In this document: positions 40,693-49,490 of the stretch, piece after piece
Layout of the letters: each line of letters opens with the position of its first letter
Position numbering within the stretch: the stretch's first letter is position 1
Assembly: GCF_000020685.1 (NCBI RefSeq)
Contig: NC_012526.1
Span: 1,032,001-1,096,000 of the forward strand
DNA: 64,000 nucleotides
Direction: 5' to 3'
DNA from: Deinococcus deserti VCD115
Lineage (GTDB): Bacteria > Deinococcota > Deinococci > Deinococcales > Deinococcaceae
Notes under the pieces: model-generated
Database searches by the model: none
Told to the model about the DNA's origin: nothing
What the model saw: the letters and a program-made list of their open reading frames with translations, nothing else
Translations under genes and position numbers: made by a program

Positions 40693-43179
40693 TCAGCCGG
40701 TGTTGCGCACGCCCGCCGCGATGCCCTGAATACTGAGCAGCAGTGGGACCTCGAACTCGTCCAGGCCGCCTTCCTTGCTGCGGCTGCGGCGAAGCAGCTC
40801 AACCTGAATCCGGTGAATCGGGTCAATGTAGGGGTTGCGCAGGGCGATGCTTTCTTTCAGACGCGGCTCGCCGGCCATCAGCGGTGCGCCCACCACGTCC
40901 TGCACCAGGGCCACCGTGGCCTGATAGGCCGCCTTGAGTTGCGTGGCCAGTGGATGCTCGCCCATCAAGCGCAGGTACTCGTCGAAAATCAGCGGATCGC
41001 TCTTGGCCAGACTCATCTGGGCGTTGTCCAGCACGGTACGGAAAAAGGGCCAGTCCCGGTACATCTCGCGGGCCAGATCCACGCCCAGGGTGCTGAGACC
41101 CTCGTGCAGGCCGTACCAGCCAGGCAGGTTGGCCCGGTTCTGGGTCCAGCACATGACCCAGGGAATGGCCCGCAGGTTCCCCAGGGTCGGCGCACCGGGC
41201 CGCCGGACCGGACGCGAAGCGATGTTCAGGCGGGCAATCTCGTGAATCGGCGTGACCGCCTCGAAAAAGGGCAGGAAGCCCGGGTCGTCCACCAGGGCGC
41301 GGTACGCAGCCGCGCTGGCCCTGGCCGCTGTGTCCATGCCACGGGTCCAGGCCTCCGGCGGAGCCACTGCCGGACGCGCGGCCGCCAGCAGCACCCCGTA
41401 GAGGGCCTGCTCCAGATTGCGCCGTGCCAGGACCGGATGGCTGTACTTGTCAGCCAGCGCCTCGCCCTGCTCGGTAATGCGCAGCCCCGCGTCGATGGTG
41501 CCGGCCGGCTGTCCCAGGATGGCCCGCGACGCCGGGCCGCCGCCGCGCCCGATGCTGGTGCCGCGCCCATGAAAAAAGCGCCAGCGCACGCCGGCACGCC
41601 GGCACACCTCACTGATGGCACGCTGCGCCTCGTGCAGCGCCCAGTTGGCCGCCAGGAAGCCCGCGTCCTTGTTGCTGTCGCTGTAGCCCAGCATGATCTC
41701 CTGAACGTCGCTGCCCAGTGCGGCGCGGTACTCAGGAATGCTCAGCAGCTCCCAGACCACCTGTGGGGCGCGCTGCAGGTCATCCAGGGTCTCGAACAGC
41801 GGCACCGGCAGGGCCCGGAAGCCTACCTCGCGGGCCAGGATCAGGGGTTCGAGGACATCGCTGACGCTCTCGGCCATGCTGACGATGTACCGTCCGAAAG
41901 CGCGGGGGCCCACCTGCCGGGTCGCGGCCTGCACCTGCCGGATGGGCCCGATGGCGGTTTCGAGCGTCTCGGGGAACGGCTCACCGGCAGGCCACAGCGG
42001 GCGGCGGGAACGCAACTCGCGGGTCAGCACCTCCTGCCGGGCATGCTCGGCCAGCGCCTCGTAGTCGTTCTCCACGCCTGCAGCCTTGAGCAGCGCGGCC
42101 ACAGCTGCGCCGGTCTGCGCGGAGTGCTCACGGATGTCCAGGCTGACCAGGTGCTGCCCGAAGACCCGCGCTACCGTCAGCAGCGGCGTCAGCAGCTGAT
42201 CGGCGCTGCGCCGCTGCCCTTCGGCGCACAGACGCCGGTGCAGCGCTTCCAGGCGCGGCAGCAGTTCTACCGGTTCGCCGTCGCGCACAGCGTTATGCAG
42301 GGCGCGGAGTTCCTGACGGTAAGGCTCCTGGCCCTCCTTTTCCTGGCTGAGGTCCGCGTAGGCCTGCGCAATGCTGGAGATCAGCACCTCGCGGGCCCGC
42401 TCGCGGTGAAGCGCCAGGGCGTCGTGGGTGGCCTGCGGAGTCACGAAGGGGTTGCCGTCGCGGTCTCCGCCCATCCAGGAGGTGAAGCTCAGCGGCAGCT
42501 GCGCCTCGCTGCTGTGCCCGTACACCCTTTCGAAGGCGCGCGACAGGTCGCGTTGCAGCATCGGCAGTGCCCGCGCGATGTTGGGCATGTAGCTCAGACC
42601 GCCCTTGACCTCGTCCAGAACGGTGGGTTTCAGGCGGCGAAGCTCCGGGGTAGACCACATGGCCTCCACATGGGCGGCAATCCGCTCGGTGGCGTCCTCG
42701 GCCAGCGTGGGCTGGCTCAGCTCGGGAATGGCGCGCGCGACTTCAACCAGGTGACCGCGCACGGTGCGGCGGCGCATCTCGGTGGGGTGAGCCGTGAAGG
42801 TCAGACCCAGGTCCAGCCGCGACAGCAGCGCCTCGACCTCCTGGGCACTCATGCCCTGCGCTTTGAGATCCATCAGGGCCTGCTCCAGACTCTGGGGCCT
42901 GACACCCTCTACGCTGCTGAGCACCCGCACCCGCTCGTATTCCTCGGCCAGGTTGACCAGCTGGAAATACCACGTGAAGGCCCGGGCCAGCCGCCCGGCC
43001 TCGGCCCCGGAGAGCTCCGCGAGCATGGCGCTCAGTTCGGTGTCGTCACCTCCCGCGCGGACCTCGCGCACCAGGGCGCGCGTGCGCTCCACCAGTTCGA
43101 AGAAGGCCTCGCCCTCCTGCTCTTTCAAAACCTGCCCGAGCGTTCTGCCCAGCAGGTTCACGTCACTGCGAATCCCCAT
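40693..43179 (-). CDS. ppc: Phosphoenolpyruvate carboxylase
   Basis: Anaplerotic enzyme that makes oxaloacetate from PEP and bicarbonate. The 828 residues carry the catalytic His in FTAHPTEMRRR (about residue 132), the Lys/Arg loop GYSDSNKDAGF (about 490-500), FHGRGTSIGRGGGP (about 530-545), and the C-terminal RNPYIDPIHRIQVELL ending in GVRNTG, the last being the family's strictly conserved C-terminus. It is slightly shorter than the E. coli enzyme (883). The ATG has GGGAGGG a few bases upstream, so this gene uses a normal ribosome-binding site. It is monocistronic and stops about 60 bases from the amylase start, in the same orientation. Confidence 0.96.
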   Translation of the reverse strand: MGIRSDVNLLGRTLGQVLKEQEGEAFFELVERTRALVREVRAGGDDTELSAMLAELSGAEAGRLARAFTWYFQLVNLAEEYERVRVLSSVEGVRPQSLEQALMDLKAQGMSAQEVEALLSRLDLGLTFTAHPTEMRRRTVRGHLVEVARAIPELSQPTLAEDATERIAAHVEAMWSTPELRRLKPTVLDEVKGGLSYMPNIARALPMLQRDLSRAFERVYGHSSEAQLPLSFTSWMGGDRDGNPFVTPQATHDALALHRERAREVLISSIAQAYADLSQEKEGQEPYRQELRALHNAVRDGEPVELLPRLEALHRRLCAEGQRRSADQLLTPLLTVARVFGQHLVSLDIREHSAQTGAAVAALLKAAGVENDYEALAEHARQEVLTRELRSRRPLWPAGEPFPETLETAIGPIRQVQAATRQVGPRAFGRYIVSMAESVSDVLEPLILAREVGFRALPVPLFETLDDLQRAPQVVWELLSIPEYRAALGSDVQEIMLGYSDSNKDAGFLAANWALHEAQRAISEVCRRAGVRWRFFHGRGTSIGRGGGPASRAILGQPAGTIDAGLRITEQGEALADKYSHPVLARRNLEQALYGVLLAAARPAVAPPEAWTRGMDTAARASAAAYRALVDDPGFLPFFEAVTPIHEIARLNIASRPVRRPGAPTLGNLRAIPWVMCWTQNRANLPGWYGLHEGLSTLGVDLAREMYRDWPFFRTVLDNAQMSLAKSDPLIFDEYLRLMGEHPLATQLKAAYQATVALVQDVVGAPLMAGEPRLKESIALRNPYIDPIHRIQVELLRRSRSKEGGLDEFEVPLLLSIQGIAAGVRNTG

Positions 43180-43246
43180 TCAGCCCTCCCTGTGCATTGC
43201 GGCTGGGACTGGCCCCCGCGCATCACGTTCTCAGCTCTTTACGTCC

Positions 43247-44023
43247 TCAGCTCTCTTCGATGTAACGGTAGCGCTCCACACTATGTGCCCGGCCACCCTC
43301 CATCTGGACAATCACTCCATTCAGCTCCGCGCGCCCCTCGGCAACGCCAAAACGGTGAGGCCGCTCGGTCAGAAATCTCTGGATCGGGCCTTCCTGGTCA
43401 CTGCCGATCACCGAGTCGTGCGGCCCGGTAAACCCGGCGTCGGTCTGGTACGCCGTGCCCCTGGGCAGGATGCGGGTATCGGCGGTTGGTACATGCGTAT
43501 GGGTGCCGATGACAGCTGCAACCCGGCCGTCGAGGTGCCAGGCCAGCGCCTGCTTCTCACTGGTGGCCTCGGCGTGGATGTCCACGAAGACATTGCCGAG
43601 ATCTTTGCGTTCCAGCAGCTCATCCATGGCCCGGAAGGGGTTAGACACGGCTTCCATAAAAACCCGGCCCAGGACATTGACAATCGTCAGCCGCTCGTTT
43701 TTGACCTCGAAGGTGCGCCAGCCGACCCCAGGCGTGCCGGGGTCCGCATAGTTGATCGGCCGCACGATGGGGTAGCTGATCTCGTCGAGCATCAGCGAGT
43801 ACACGTCCTTGTGATGCCAGGCGTGATTGCCCAGGGTCATGCAGTCCACCCCAGCCCGGAGTGCGGCCTCGGCGGCGTCGCGGTGCAGCCCGAAACCACC
43901 GGCAGCGTTTTCCATGTTCACCACAGCAAAATCAACGGTGCGGCGCAGGTCCGGCAGATGCGCCGAAAGCAGGCGCCTCCCGGGTTGCCCGAAGACGTCT
44001 CCTACAAATAAGACCCGAATCAT
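43247..44023 (-). CDS. YmdB-family metallophosphoesterase (2',3'-cyclic nucleotide phosphodiesterase)
   Basis: A 258-residue enzyme with the dinuclear metal motifs of the TIGR00282 family: [12 protein letters not shown] at the N-terminus, [36 protein letters not shown] and [13 protein letters not shown]. Bacillus YmdB hydrolyses 2',3'-cyclic nucleotides and affects biofilm and motility decisions; a similar RNA-turnover role is likely. I set the start at 44023, where the ATG follows TAGCCT by five bases; the longer frame to 44107 has no family match. It is divergent from the universal stress protein gene. Confidence 0.9.
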   Translation of the reverse strand: MIRVLFVGDVFGQPGRRLLSAHLPDLRRTVDFAVVNMENAAGGFGLHRDAAEAALRAGVDCMTLGNHAWHHKDVYSLMLDEISYPIVRPINYADPGTPGVGWRTFEVKNERLTIVNVLGRVFMEAVSNPFRAMDELLERKDLGNVFVDIHAEATSEKQALAWHLDGRVAAVIGTHTHVPTADTRILPRGTAYQTDAGFTGPHDSVIGSDQEGPIQRFLTERPHRFGVAEGRAELNGVIVQMEGGRAHSVERYRYIEES

Positions 44024-44131
44024 GCTGCAGGCTACCGCGCGCGCGTCCGTGCGCCCTGTAACATACAGCTGACCCTGCGGTTTCACTTTGTCAATAAGGC
44101 ACTCCACGTCCTTTTAAAGGAGGCGATGTAG

Positions 44132-44626
44132 ATGACCAAAGTGATAGTGACTTCCGATTGCAGTCCTCTTGCCAACGAGGCGCTGGGCCATGCCTGCAGC
44201 CTTGCTCAGTCGCTGGGCGCTGAGTTGCAGGTGGTTGCCATCCAGTCTGACCCTGACCCGCCCCTGGCAGGAGAATTCGGCTACATCCCGGCAATGTCGC
44301 CGGCCGAGTGCCAGGCCCAGGAGCAGGCTTTGCGCCGGCGGCTGGAGTCCTGCGTTCCAGGTGCCCAGGTCCGGGTGGTTCCGGCGGGTGGCCGTTCCAT
44401 TCCGCGCGCGATTCTGGATGTGGTGCAGGAAGAAGGGGCCAATTTGCTGGTCATGAGCACCCATGGTCGCAGTGGCCTGGGCCGCGCTCTGATGGGCAGT
44501 GTCGCAGAGGCGGTCGCGCACCAGTCGCCCATTCCGGTGATGCTGGTCCGGGCCGGTCAGCCTGTGACCCAGTGGTCTGCCGGTCCCACCACAGGCCTCT
44601 CCTCCTTCGAGCCGTTGAGGGTCTGA
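44132..44626 (+). CDS. Universal stress protein (UspA family)
   Basis: A single-domain 164-residue Usp protein. The N-terminal KVIVTSDCSPLANEAL and the nucleotide-binding loop LVMSTHGRSGLGRALMGSVAEAV (split, with G-x2-G-x9-G[ST]) indicate the ATP-binding subclass. Such proteins bind ATP and help cells survive stress, by mechanisms still unclear. AAAGGAGG lies eight bases before the ATG, one of the strongest ribosome-binding sites here, suggesting high expression. It is monocistronic and divergent from the YmdB-type gene. Confidence 0.92.
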   Translation: MTKVIVTSDCSPLANEALGHACSLAQSLGAELQVVAIQSDPDPPLAGEFGYIPAMSPAECQAQEQALRRRLESCVPGAQVRVVPAGGRSIPRAILDVVQEEGANLLVMSTHGRSGLGRALMGSVAEAVAHQSPIPVMLVRAGQPVTQWSAGPTTGLSSFEPLRV

Positions 44627-44706
44627 GCTCCGTCCGGTACTCCCGGCGCTCAACTGTGGCGCCTGACGTTGGCTGTGCACCCGCCAGACCGCTACACTGA
44701 CCCGTT

Positions 44707-47271
44707 ATGTCGCGTGTGCGTGGAAAACCTGAAGTCATGAGCCCCGTTGGCGGCGAGGCCCAACTGCGCGCCGCCGTGGAGGCTGGGGCGGACGCGGTCT
44801 TTTTTGGCGTCAATGCCCCGAAGGGTGACGCGCGGGGCTTCCACGCCCGCGCCAAGGTCGGGTTCGAGGCCGAGGCCCTGCCTGACATCATGCGCGGGCT
44901 GCACGAGCGCGGTGTGATGGGCTTCGTGACCTTCAACGTGCTGGTGTTCGACCGCGAGCTCAGGCAGGCCGAGCGGCAGCTGATGCACCTGGCGGAATCG
45001 GGCGTAGACGCCATTATCGTGCAGGATCACGGCGTGGCCCGGCTGGCTCACGAGATCTGCCCCGACCTGCCGATCCACGGCTCGACCCAGATGAGCATCA
45101 CGTCTGCCGAGGGCGCAGAACTGGCGGGCCGCTTTGGCGCCAGCCGCGTGGTGCTGGGACGTGAACTGTCGCTGCGCGATATCGAGCGGATTGCCCGCGC
45201 CACCGACATCGAACTGGAAACCTTCGTACACGGCGCGCTGTGCGTGAGCTACTCCGGACAGTGCTTCTCCAGCGAGGCCTGGGGTGGACGCAGCGCCAAC
45301 CGGGGCCAGTGCGCGCAGGCCTGCCGCCTGCCCTACGATCTGCTGGTAGACGGCCAGGAGCGTGACCTGGGCGACGCACGCTACCTGCTCTCGCCGGGTG
45401 ACCTGTACGCCCTGCATCAGGTACCGGAACTGGTGCGCATCGGCGTGGACTGCCTGAAGATCGAGGGCCGCTACAAGGACGCCGAATTCGTTGCGCTCAC
45501 CACCGCCGCCTACCGGAAGGCCGTGGACGAGGCCTGGGCTGGCCGGCCCCTGAGCGTCACCCCCCAGGAAGAGCAGGACCTTGAACAGGTGTACTCGCGC
45601 GGTCTGGGCCCGCACTTCATGGCTGGCACCAACCACCAGACAGTGGTTCGTGGCCGGGCCCCCCGTCACCGTGGCGTGCAGGTGGGAACCGTGCGCGGCG
45701 TGACCGAGCGCGGCGTGCTGGTCGAACTGAGCCAGAGCGTAAAACCCGGTGACGGCCTGGTGTTCGACCCGGCCAACTGGCGCACCCCCGAGGGCCGTGA
45801 AGAGGGTGGGTTCCTGTACGGCCTGTGGCAAGGTGGCCGGCAGGTCGAGGACGTTCGGGCCGGCGCAGTGGCCGAGCTGCGTTTCGGGCGTGGTGCCGTT
45901 GACGGCCGCCGTGTGCGCGAGGGCGATCTGGTGTGGCGCACGCAGGACCCGACGCTGGCCGCTCGCGTAAGGCCCCTGCTGGAAACTGCTGATCCCCTGT
46001 ACACCCGGCCGGTGGAGGCTCACTTTACCGGCCATGTGGGCCAAGCGCCGGTCCTGACCCTGACGGACGAGCAGGGCCGCAGTGTGAGCGTGACAGGTGA
46101 CGCACCGCTGTCTGAATCCCGCAACCGTGCTCTGGACGAGGCCAGCCTGCGGGAGCAACTCGGCAAGCTGGGCGGGACGCCCTACCATCTGGGAGCCCTG
46201 ACCACAGACCTGCAGGGTGCGGGTTTCCTTCCGGTCAGTGCGCTGAACGCCCTGCGCCGCGCCGCTTCAGAGCAGCTGAGCGCCCTGCGTGCCCAGGCTC
46301 CGGAACGCCGCGTCGCTCCCCGCCTGGACGAGGTGCTGAACACAGTTGGAGGACTCGCGCCCGCCCCGGCCCAGGGCACTCCCCGGTTGCACGTTCTGGT
46401 CCGCACTCCGGAGCAGCTCGACGCTGCCCTGGAGGAAAGGCCGGACTCCATCACCCTGGACTACCTGGAGCTTTACGGCCTGAAGCCCAGCGTGGAGCGC
46501 GTGAAGACTGCCGGAATTCCGGTGCGGGTGGCCAGCCCGCGCATCCTGAAGCCGACCGAGCAGAACCTGCAGAAGTTCCTGCTGTCGCTCGACGCGCCGA
46601 TCCTGGTGCGCTCGGGCGGGCTGCTGGAAGGATTGCAGACCGAGGCTGGTCCTGGTGGGTCTGGCCCCGAGCTGACCGGCGACTTCAGCCTGAACGCCGC
46701 GAATATGCTGACCACCCGCGCGCTGCTCGACCTGGGCCTCAGCCGGATCACCCCCACCCACGACCTCAACGCCCAGCAGATTACTGAACTGGCCGGGCTG
46801 GTCGGGCCCCACACGCTTGAAGTCATCGCGTATCAGCACCTGCCGGTGTTTCACACCGAGCACTGCGTGTTCTGCCGGTTCCTGTCAGAGGGCACCGACT
46901 ACACCAACTGCGGGCACCCCTGTGAGAGCCACCGCGTGGCCCTGCGCGACGAGCGCGGCGTGGCGCATCCGGTCATGGCTGACGTCGGCTGCCGCAACAC
47001 CGTCTTCGAGGGCCGGCCCCAGGTGGCAGCCACGCATCTGCAAGACTGGCTGGACGCTGGCCTGCGCGAGTTCCGCCTGGAGTTCGTTCACGAGACTCCC
47101 GCCCAGGTCCGCGAGGTTATTGCCCTGCACCGCAGCTTTCTGAAGGGCGAGCTGAGCCGCAGCGCACTGTCCGAGCGCCTCTCAGCACTGTCGGACCAGG
47201 GAACCACCGAGGGCAGCCTGTTCGTACCCAATGACTTTGCCATGCTGGACGCCCTGCCGATCCTGTCCTGA
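44707..47271 (+). CDS. Peptidase U32 family protein (RlhA/TrhP-like)
   Basis: An 854-residue protein of the U32 'collagenase-like' family. The diagnostic segment ETFVHGALCVSYSGQC followed by FSSEAWGGRSANRGQCAQACR lies at about residues 168-209, and the N-terminal TIM-like barrel begins KPEVMSPVGGEAQLRAAVEAG. A C-terminal DUF3656-like part contains further conserved Cys residues (HCVFCRFLSEG, NCGHPCESHR), which may ligate iron-sulfur or another metal. E. coli members act in prephenate-dependent RNA hydroxylation (RlhA, TrhP) rather than proteolysis, and the long form here is most like RlhA. TACACT lies eight bases before the ATG. Confidence 0.9.
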   Translation: MSRVRGKPEVMSPVGGEAQLRAAVEAGADAVFFGVNAPKGDARGFHARAKVGFEAEALPDIMRGLHERGVMGFVTFNVLVFDRELRQAERQLMHLAESGVDAIIVQDHGVARLAHEICPDLPIHGSTQMSITSAEGAELAGRFGASRVVLGRELSLRDIERIARATDIELETFVHGALCVSYSGQCFSSEAWGGRSANRGQCAQACRLPYDLLVDGQERDLGDARYLLSPGDLYALHQVPELVRIGVDCLKIEGRYKDAEFVALTTAAYRKAVDEAWAGRPLSVTPQEEQDLEQVYSRGLGPHFMAGTNHQTVVRGRAPRHRGVQVGTVRGVTERGVLVELSQSVKPGDGLVFDPANWRTPEGREEGGFLYGLWQGGRQVEDVRAGAVAELRFGRGAVDGRRVREGDLVWRTQDPTLAARVRPLLETADPLYTRPVEAHFTGHVGQAPVLTLTDEQGRSVSVTGDAPLSESRNRALDEASLREQLGKLGGTPYHLGALTTDLQGAGFLPVSALNALRRAASEQLSALRAQAPERRVAPRLDEVLNTVGGLAPAPAQGTPRLHVLVRTPEQLDAALEERPDSITLDYLELYGLKPSVERVKTAGIPVRVASPRILKPTEQNLQKFLLSLDAPILVRSGGLLEGLQTEAGPGGSGPELTGDFSLNAANMLTTRALLDLGLSRITPTHDLNAQQITELAGLVGPHTLEVIAYQHLPVFHTEHCVFCRFLSEGTDYTNCGHPCESHRVALRDERGVAHPVMADVGCRNTVFEGRPQVAATHLQDWLDAGLREFRLEFVHETPAQVREVIALHRSFLKGELSRSALSERLSALSDQGTTEGSLFVPNDFAMLDALPILS

Positions 47272-47335
47272 CAAGTGCTCCAAAAACTTCAGGTTGCGTC
47301 AAGGTTTCTCACTCTCCAGCTGACTACGCTGGCAC

Positions 47336-47980
47336 ATGGCGAATCTGGCACAACCGGCGGTGATCCAACCTGTGCATGCCCACCCGATCAAGGTGGAGCG
47401 GCACGACATGGCGGCCATGCGTCATCACACCAACACCGGAATCAGGCCGGTGCATACCTACCGGGAAACGCCATACGGTCTGTTTGTGGGCCGGCACTTT
47501 GAAGGCCACCCACGCATTCGTCACTGGGAGGCTCACCTGTTGCCCGAACTGAACATGGTGGTCTGCCGCTACGACTTTCATGGCCTGCGCGAGCATGATT
47601 ACTACCTGGACGTGGCGCGTATTACGAGCCAAAATCACCTGTGGACTGTCGAAGACCTGTACCTCGATCTGATTGTGCATGACGGCCTGAGGGCTGAAAT
47701 TCTGGACACGGATGAACTGCTGGCCGCCCGGGCAGCCGGCTACCTCAGTGAGAGCGACATGCAGCAGGCGGTTGCTGTAGCGCATCAGGCCCTGTCCGGG
47801 CTGGCGCGGGCCGGCTACTCTCTGAATAACTGGCTGGCCTCACACGGCGTGGTGGTCGACTGGTGCGCCGCCGGGGGAGACGACCCGTCTGAAGTGAGGC
47901 CGCACATCCCCAGCTCCGGTCCTATCTTTGGGCATGAGCTCTACTGCTCCCCAGATTCGGCTGGAGGCCGCCCTTCCTGA
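47336..47980 (+). CDS. DUF402 family protein
   Basis: A 214-residue cytoplasmic protein. The DUF402 core is visible at about residues 75-150: YDFHGLREHDYYLDVARI, WTVEDLYLDLIVHDG and ILDTDELLAARAAGYL. DUF402 enzymes include FomD-type nucleotide phosphohydrolases (cytidylyl-phosphonate cleavage) and tRNA or nucleotide diphosphatases; the Asp-Tyr-Tyr-x-Asp and Asp-x-Asp-Glu motifs would bind metal. The ATG lies five bases after TACGCT. The 3' end overlaps the start of the nucleotidyltransferase gene, whose promoter is inside this coding region. Confidence 0.87.
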   Translation: MANLAQPAVIQPVHAHPIKVERHDMAAMRHHTNTGIRPVHTYRETPYGLFVGRHFEGHPRIRHWEAHLLPELNMVVCRYDFHGLREHDYYLDVARITSQNHLWTVEDLYLDLIVHDGLRAEILDTDELLAARAAGYLSESDMQQAVAVAHQALSGLARAGYSLNNWLASHGVVVDWCAAGGDDPSEVRPHIPSSGPIFGHELYCSPDSAGGRPS

Positions 47981-48656
47981 AGCGCTGGGGCGGATTGCAA
48001 CCACGCCTGGGGTTTACGCCGCGCTCTGGTGCGGGTCTGCTTCTCGTGGTGAAGCCAATGAATACAGCGACCTCGACATTCATGCCCTTGTCACCGGAGA
48101 TCAGCGCTGGCGCAGCCACTTCACCGTGCACGGGAATGGGCAGCCTGTGCCTGTGGAGGTTTTTTATAATCCTGCCGGGCAGATCAGCAGCCTGATTGCG
48201 CAGGAAGACAGTGCTAGCGTCGCCATGTATGCCCACGGGCGAGTGCTCCTGCATCATCCTGACCTGACTGGGTTGATGCGCGAAGCGCAGGCAAGATACG
48301 AGGCAGGCCGCACGCCCCGTTCCGTGACTGCGGAGCAGCGCTTTGCCCTGATCGAGGAGGTGATGGACGGGCGTGCCCAGGTTGATGATCCGGCTCATGT
48401 GCTGACCGCCATGACCGCCGTATCGCGGCGGATGATGCCTTTGCTGTATGCCTCGCGCGGCTGGTGGGATGTCAAACGCGAGCACTGGCTGTCTGATCTG
48501 GAACGCCGGGATGCGGGTGTGGCCACTGACCTGCGCCGCTTACTGGAGGCGCGGGATGGTCGCAGCAGGCAGGCAGCGCTGGAAGCGCTGACGCTGCATC
48601 TGACCGGAAACCTCGCCTATGAAGACGGCCGGAGCACGCCCCAGCCGGTGGCCTGA
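47934..48656 (+). CDS. Nucleotidyltransferase-fold protein
   Basis: A 240-residue protein with a Pol-beta/MNT-type active site: GSASRGEANEYSDLDIHAL (Gly34, Ser35, Asp47, Asp49) and a third acidic residue near Glu75 in PVEVFYNP. The rest is helical, as in aminoglycoside nucleotidyltransferases and minimal nucleotidyltransferases, but no acceptor can be assigned. I take the ATG at 47934 rather than the TTG at 47928 because TATCTT ends five bases before it. It overlaps the DUF402 gene by 47 bases yet seems to carry its own leaderless promoter there. Confidence 0.85.
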   Translation: MSSTAPQIRLEAALPEALGRIATTPGVYAALWCGSASRGEANEYSDLDIHALVTGDQRWRSHFTVHGNGQPVPVEVFYNPAGQISSLIAQEDSASVAMYAHGRVLLHHPDLTGLMREAQARYEAGRTPRSVTAEQRFALIEEVMDGRAQVDDPAHVLTAMTAVSRRMMPLLYASRGWWDVKREHWLSDLERRDAGVATDLRRLLEARDGRSRQAALEALTLHLTGNLAYEDGRSTPQPVA

Positions 48657-48716
48657 GCGTTCAACCGGCGCGGCTGTCAGACGCTGGACAAGGTATGAGC
48701 CCTAAGCTGCGACTCA

Positions 48717-49490
48717 ATGATCGAGGTCAGCAGGTACACCAAACGCTATGGACGGCACGAGGCGGTCAGCAACCTGAGTTTCAGTGTGCCGCCCGGCATG
48801 GTGTTTGGCCTGCTGGGAAGTAACGGGGCAGGGAAGACCACCACCATCCGCGCTCTGGTCGGCCTGACCCGCCCCACCGAGGGGACCGTGCGCGTGCAGG
48901 GTCACGACGTCTGGCGGGAGCCGGTGAAGGCCAAGGCCGCCTTCGGCTATATCCCCGACCGGCCCTACCTGTACGGCAAGCTGACCGCGCGCGAGTTGCT
49001 GCGCTTTGTCGCGCAGCTGTACCGGGTTCCCGGCGCTGAAGCCGAAATAGACCGCTGGCTTTCCTTCTTCCGGCTGACCGACTTTGGCAACGAACTGCTT
49101 GAAACCTACTCGCACGGCATGCGTCAGAAGGTCGCCATCGTTGCTGCGCTGCTGCCCGACCCGCCAGTGCTGATCGTGGACGAGCCGATGGTTGGTCTGG
49201 ACCCTCACGCTGCCCGGCAGGTGCGTGAACTCCTGCGGGGTCACGCCGACCGGGGCCGCACGGTGCTGCTGACCACCCACAGCCTGCCGGTGGCCGAGGC
49301 CGTGTGTGACCGTCTGGTCGTCCTGGACCGTGGCCGCGTGCTGGGTCAGGGCACCATGGATGAACTGCACGCCCACACTGGCACCGAGGCCGGCGGAGTT
49401 CATGGCGACAGCCTGGAACGGATTTTCTTTCGCCTGATCGAAGAAGAGCAGGCGGAGGAGGCCCGGCGCGCCGAGACCGTCAGCCCATGA
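48717..49490 (+). CDS. ABC transporter ATP-binding protein (exporter type)
   Basis: A 257-residue nucleotide-binding subunit. Walker A is GLLGSNGAGKTT (about residues 33-44), the Q-loop precedes YIPDRPYLYGKLT, the signature is YSHGMRQKV (in place of LSGGQ), Walker B is LIVDEPMVGLD and the H-loop is LLTTHSL. This set fits CcmA/NatA-like ATPases of ABC-2 exporters. TAAGCT lies eight bases before the ATG. The stop overlaps the permease ATG by four bases, so the two subunits are co-translated. Confidence 0.94.
   Translation: MIEVSRYTKRYGRHEAVSNLSFSVPPGMVFGLLGSNGAGKTTTIRALVGLTRPTEGTVRVQGHDVWREPVKAKAAFGYIPDRPYLYGKLTARELLRFVAQLYRVPGAEAEIDRWLSFFRLTDFGNELLETYSHGMRQKVAIVAALLPDPPVLIVDEPMVGLDPHAARQVRELLRGHADRGRTVLLTTHSLPVAEAVCDRLVVLDRGRVLGQGTMDELHAHTGTEAGGVHGDSLERIFFRLIEEEQAEEARRAETVSP

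Noticed and set aside
40813..43431. An 872-codon frame antisense to ppc
   Set aside because: PEP carboxylase on the other strand is complete and unmistakable; this is a GC-bias shadow.
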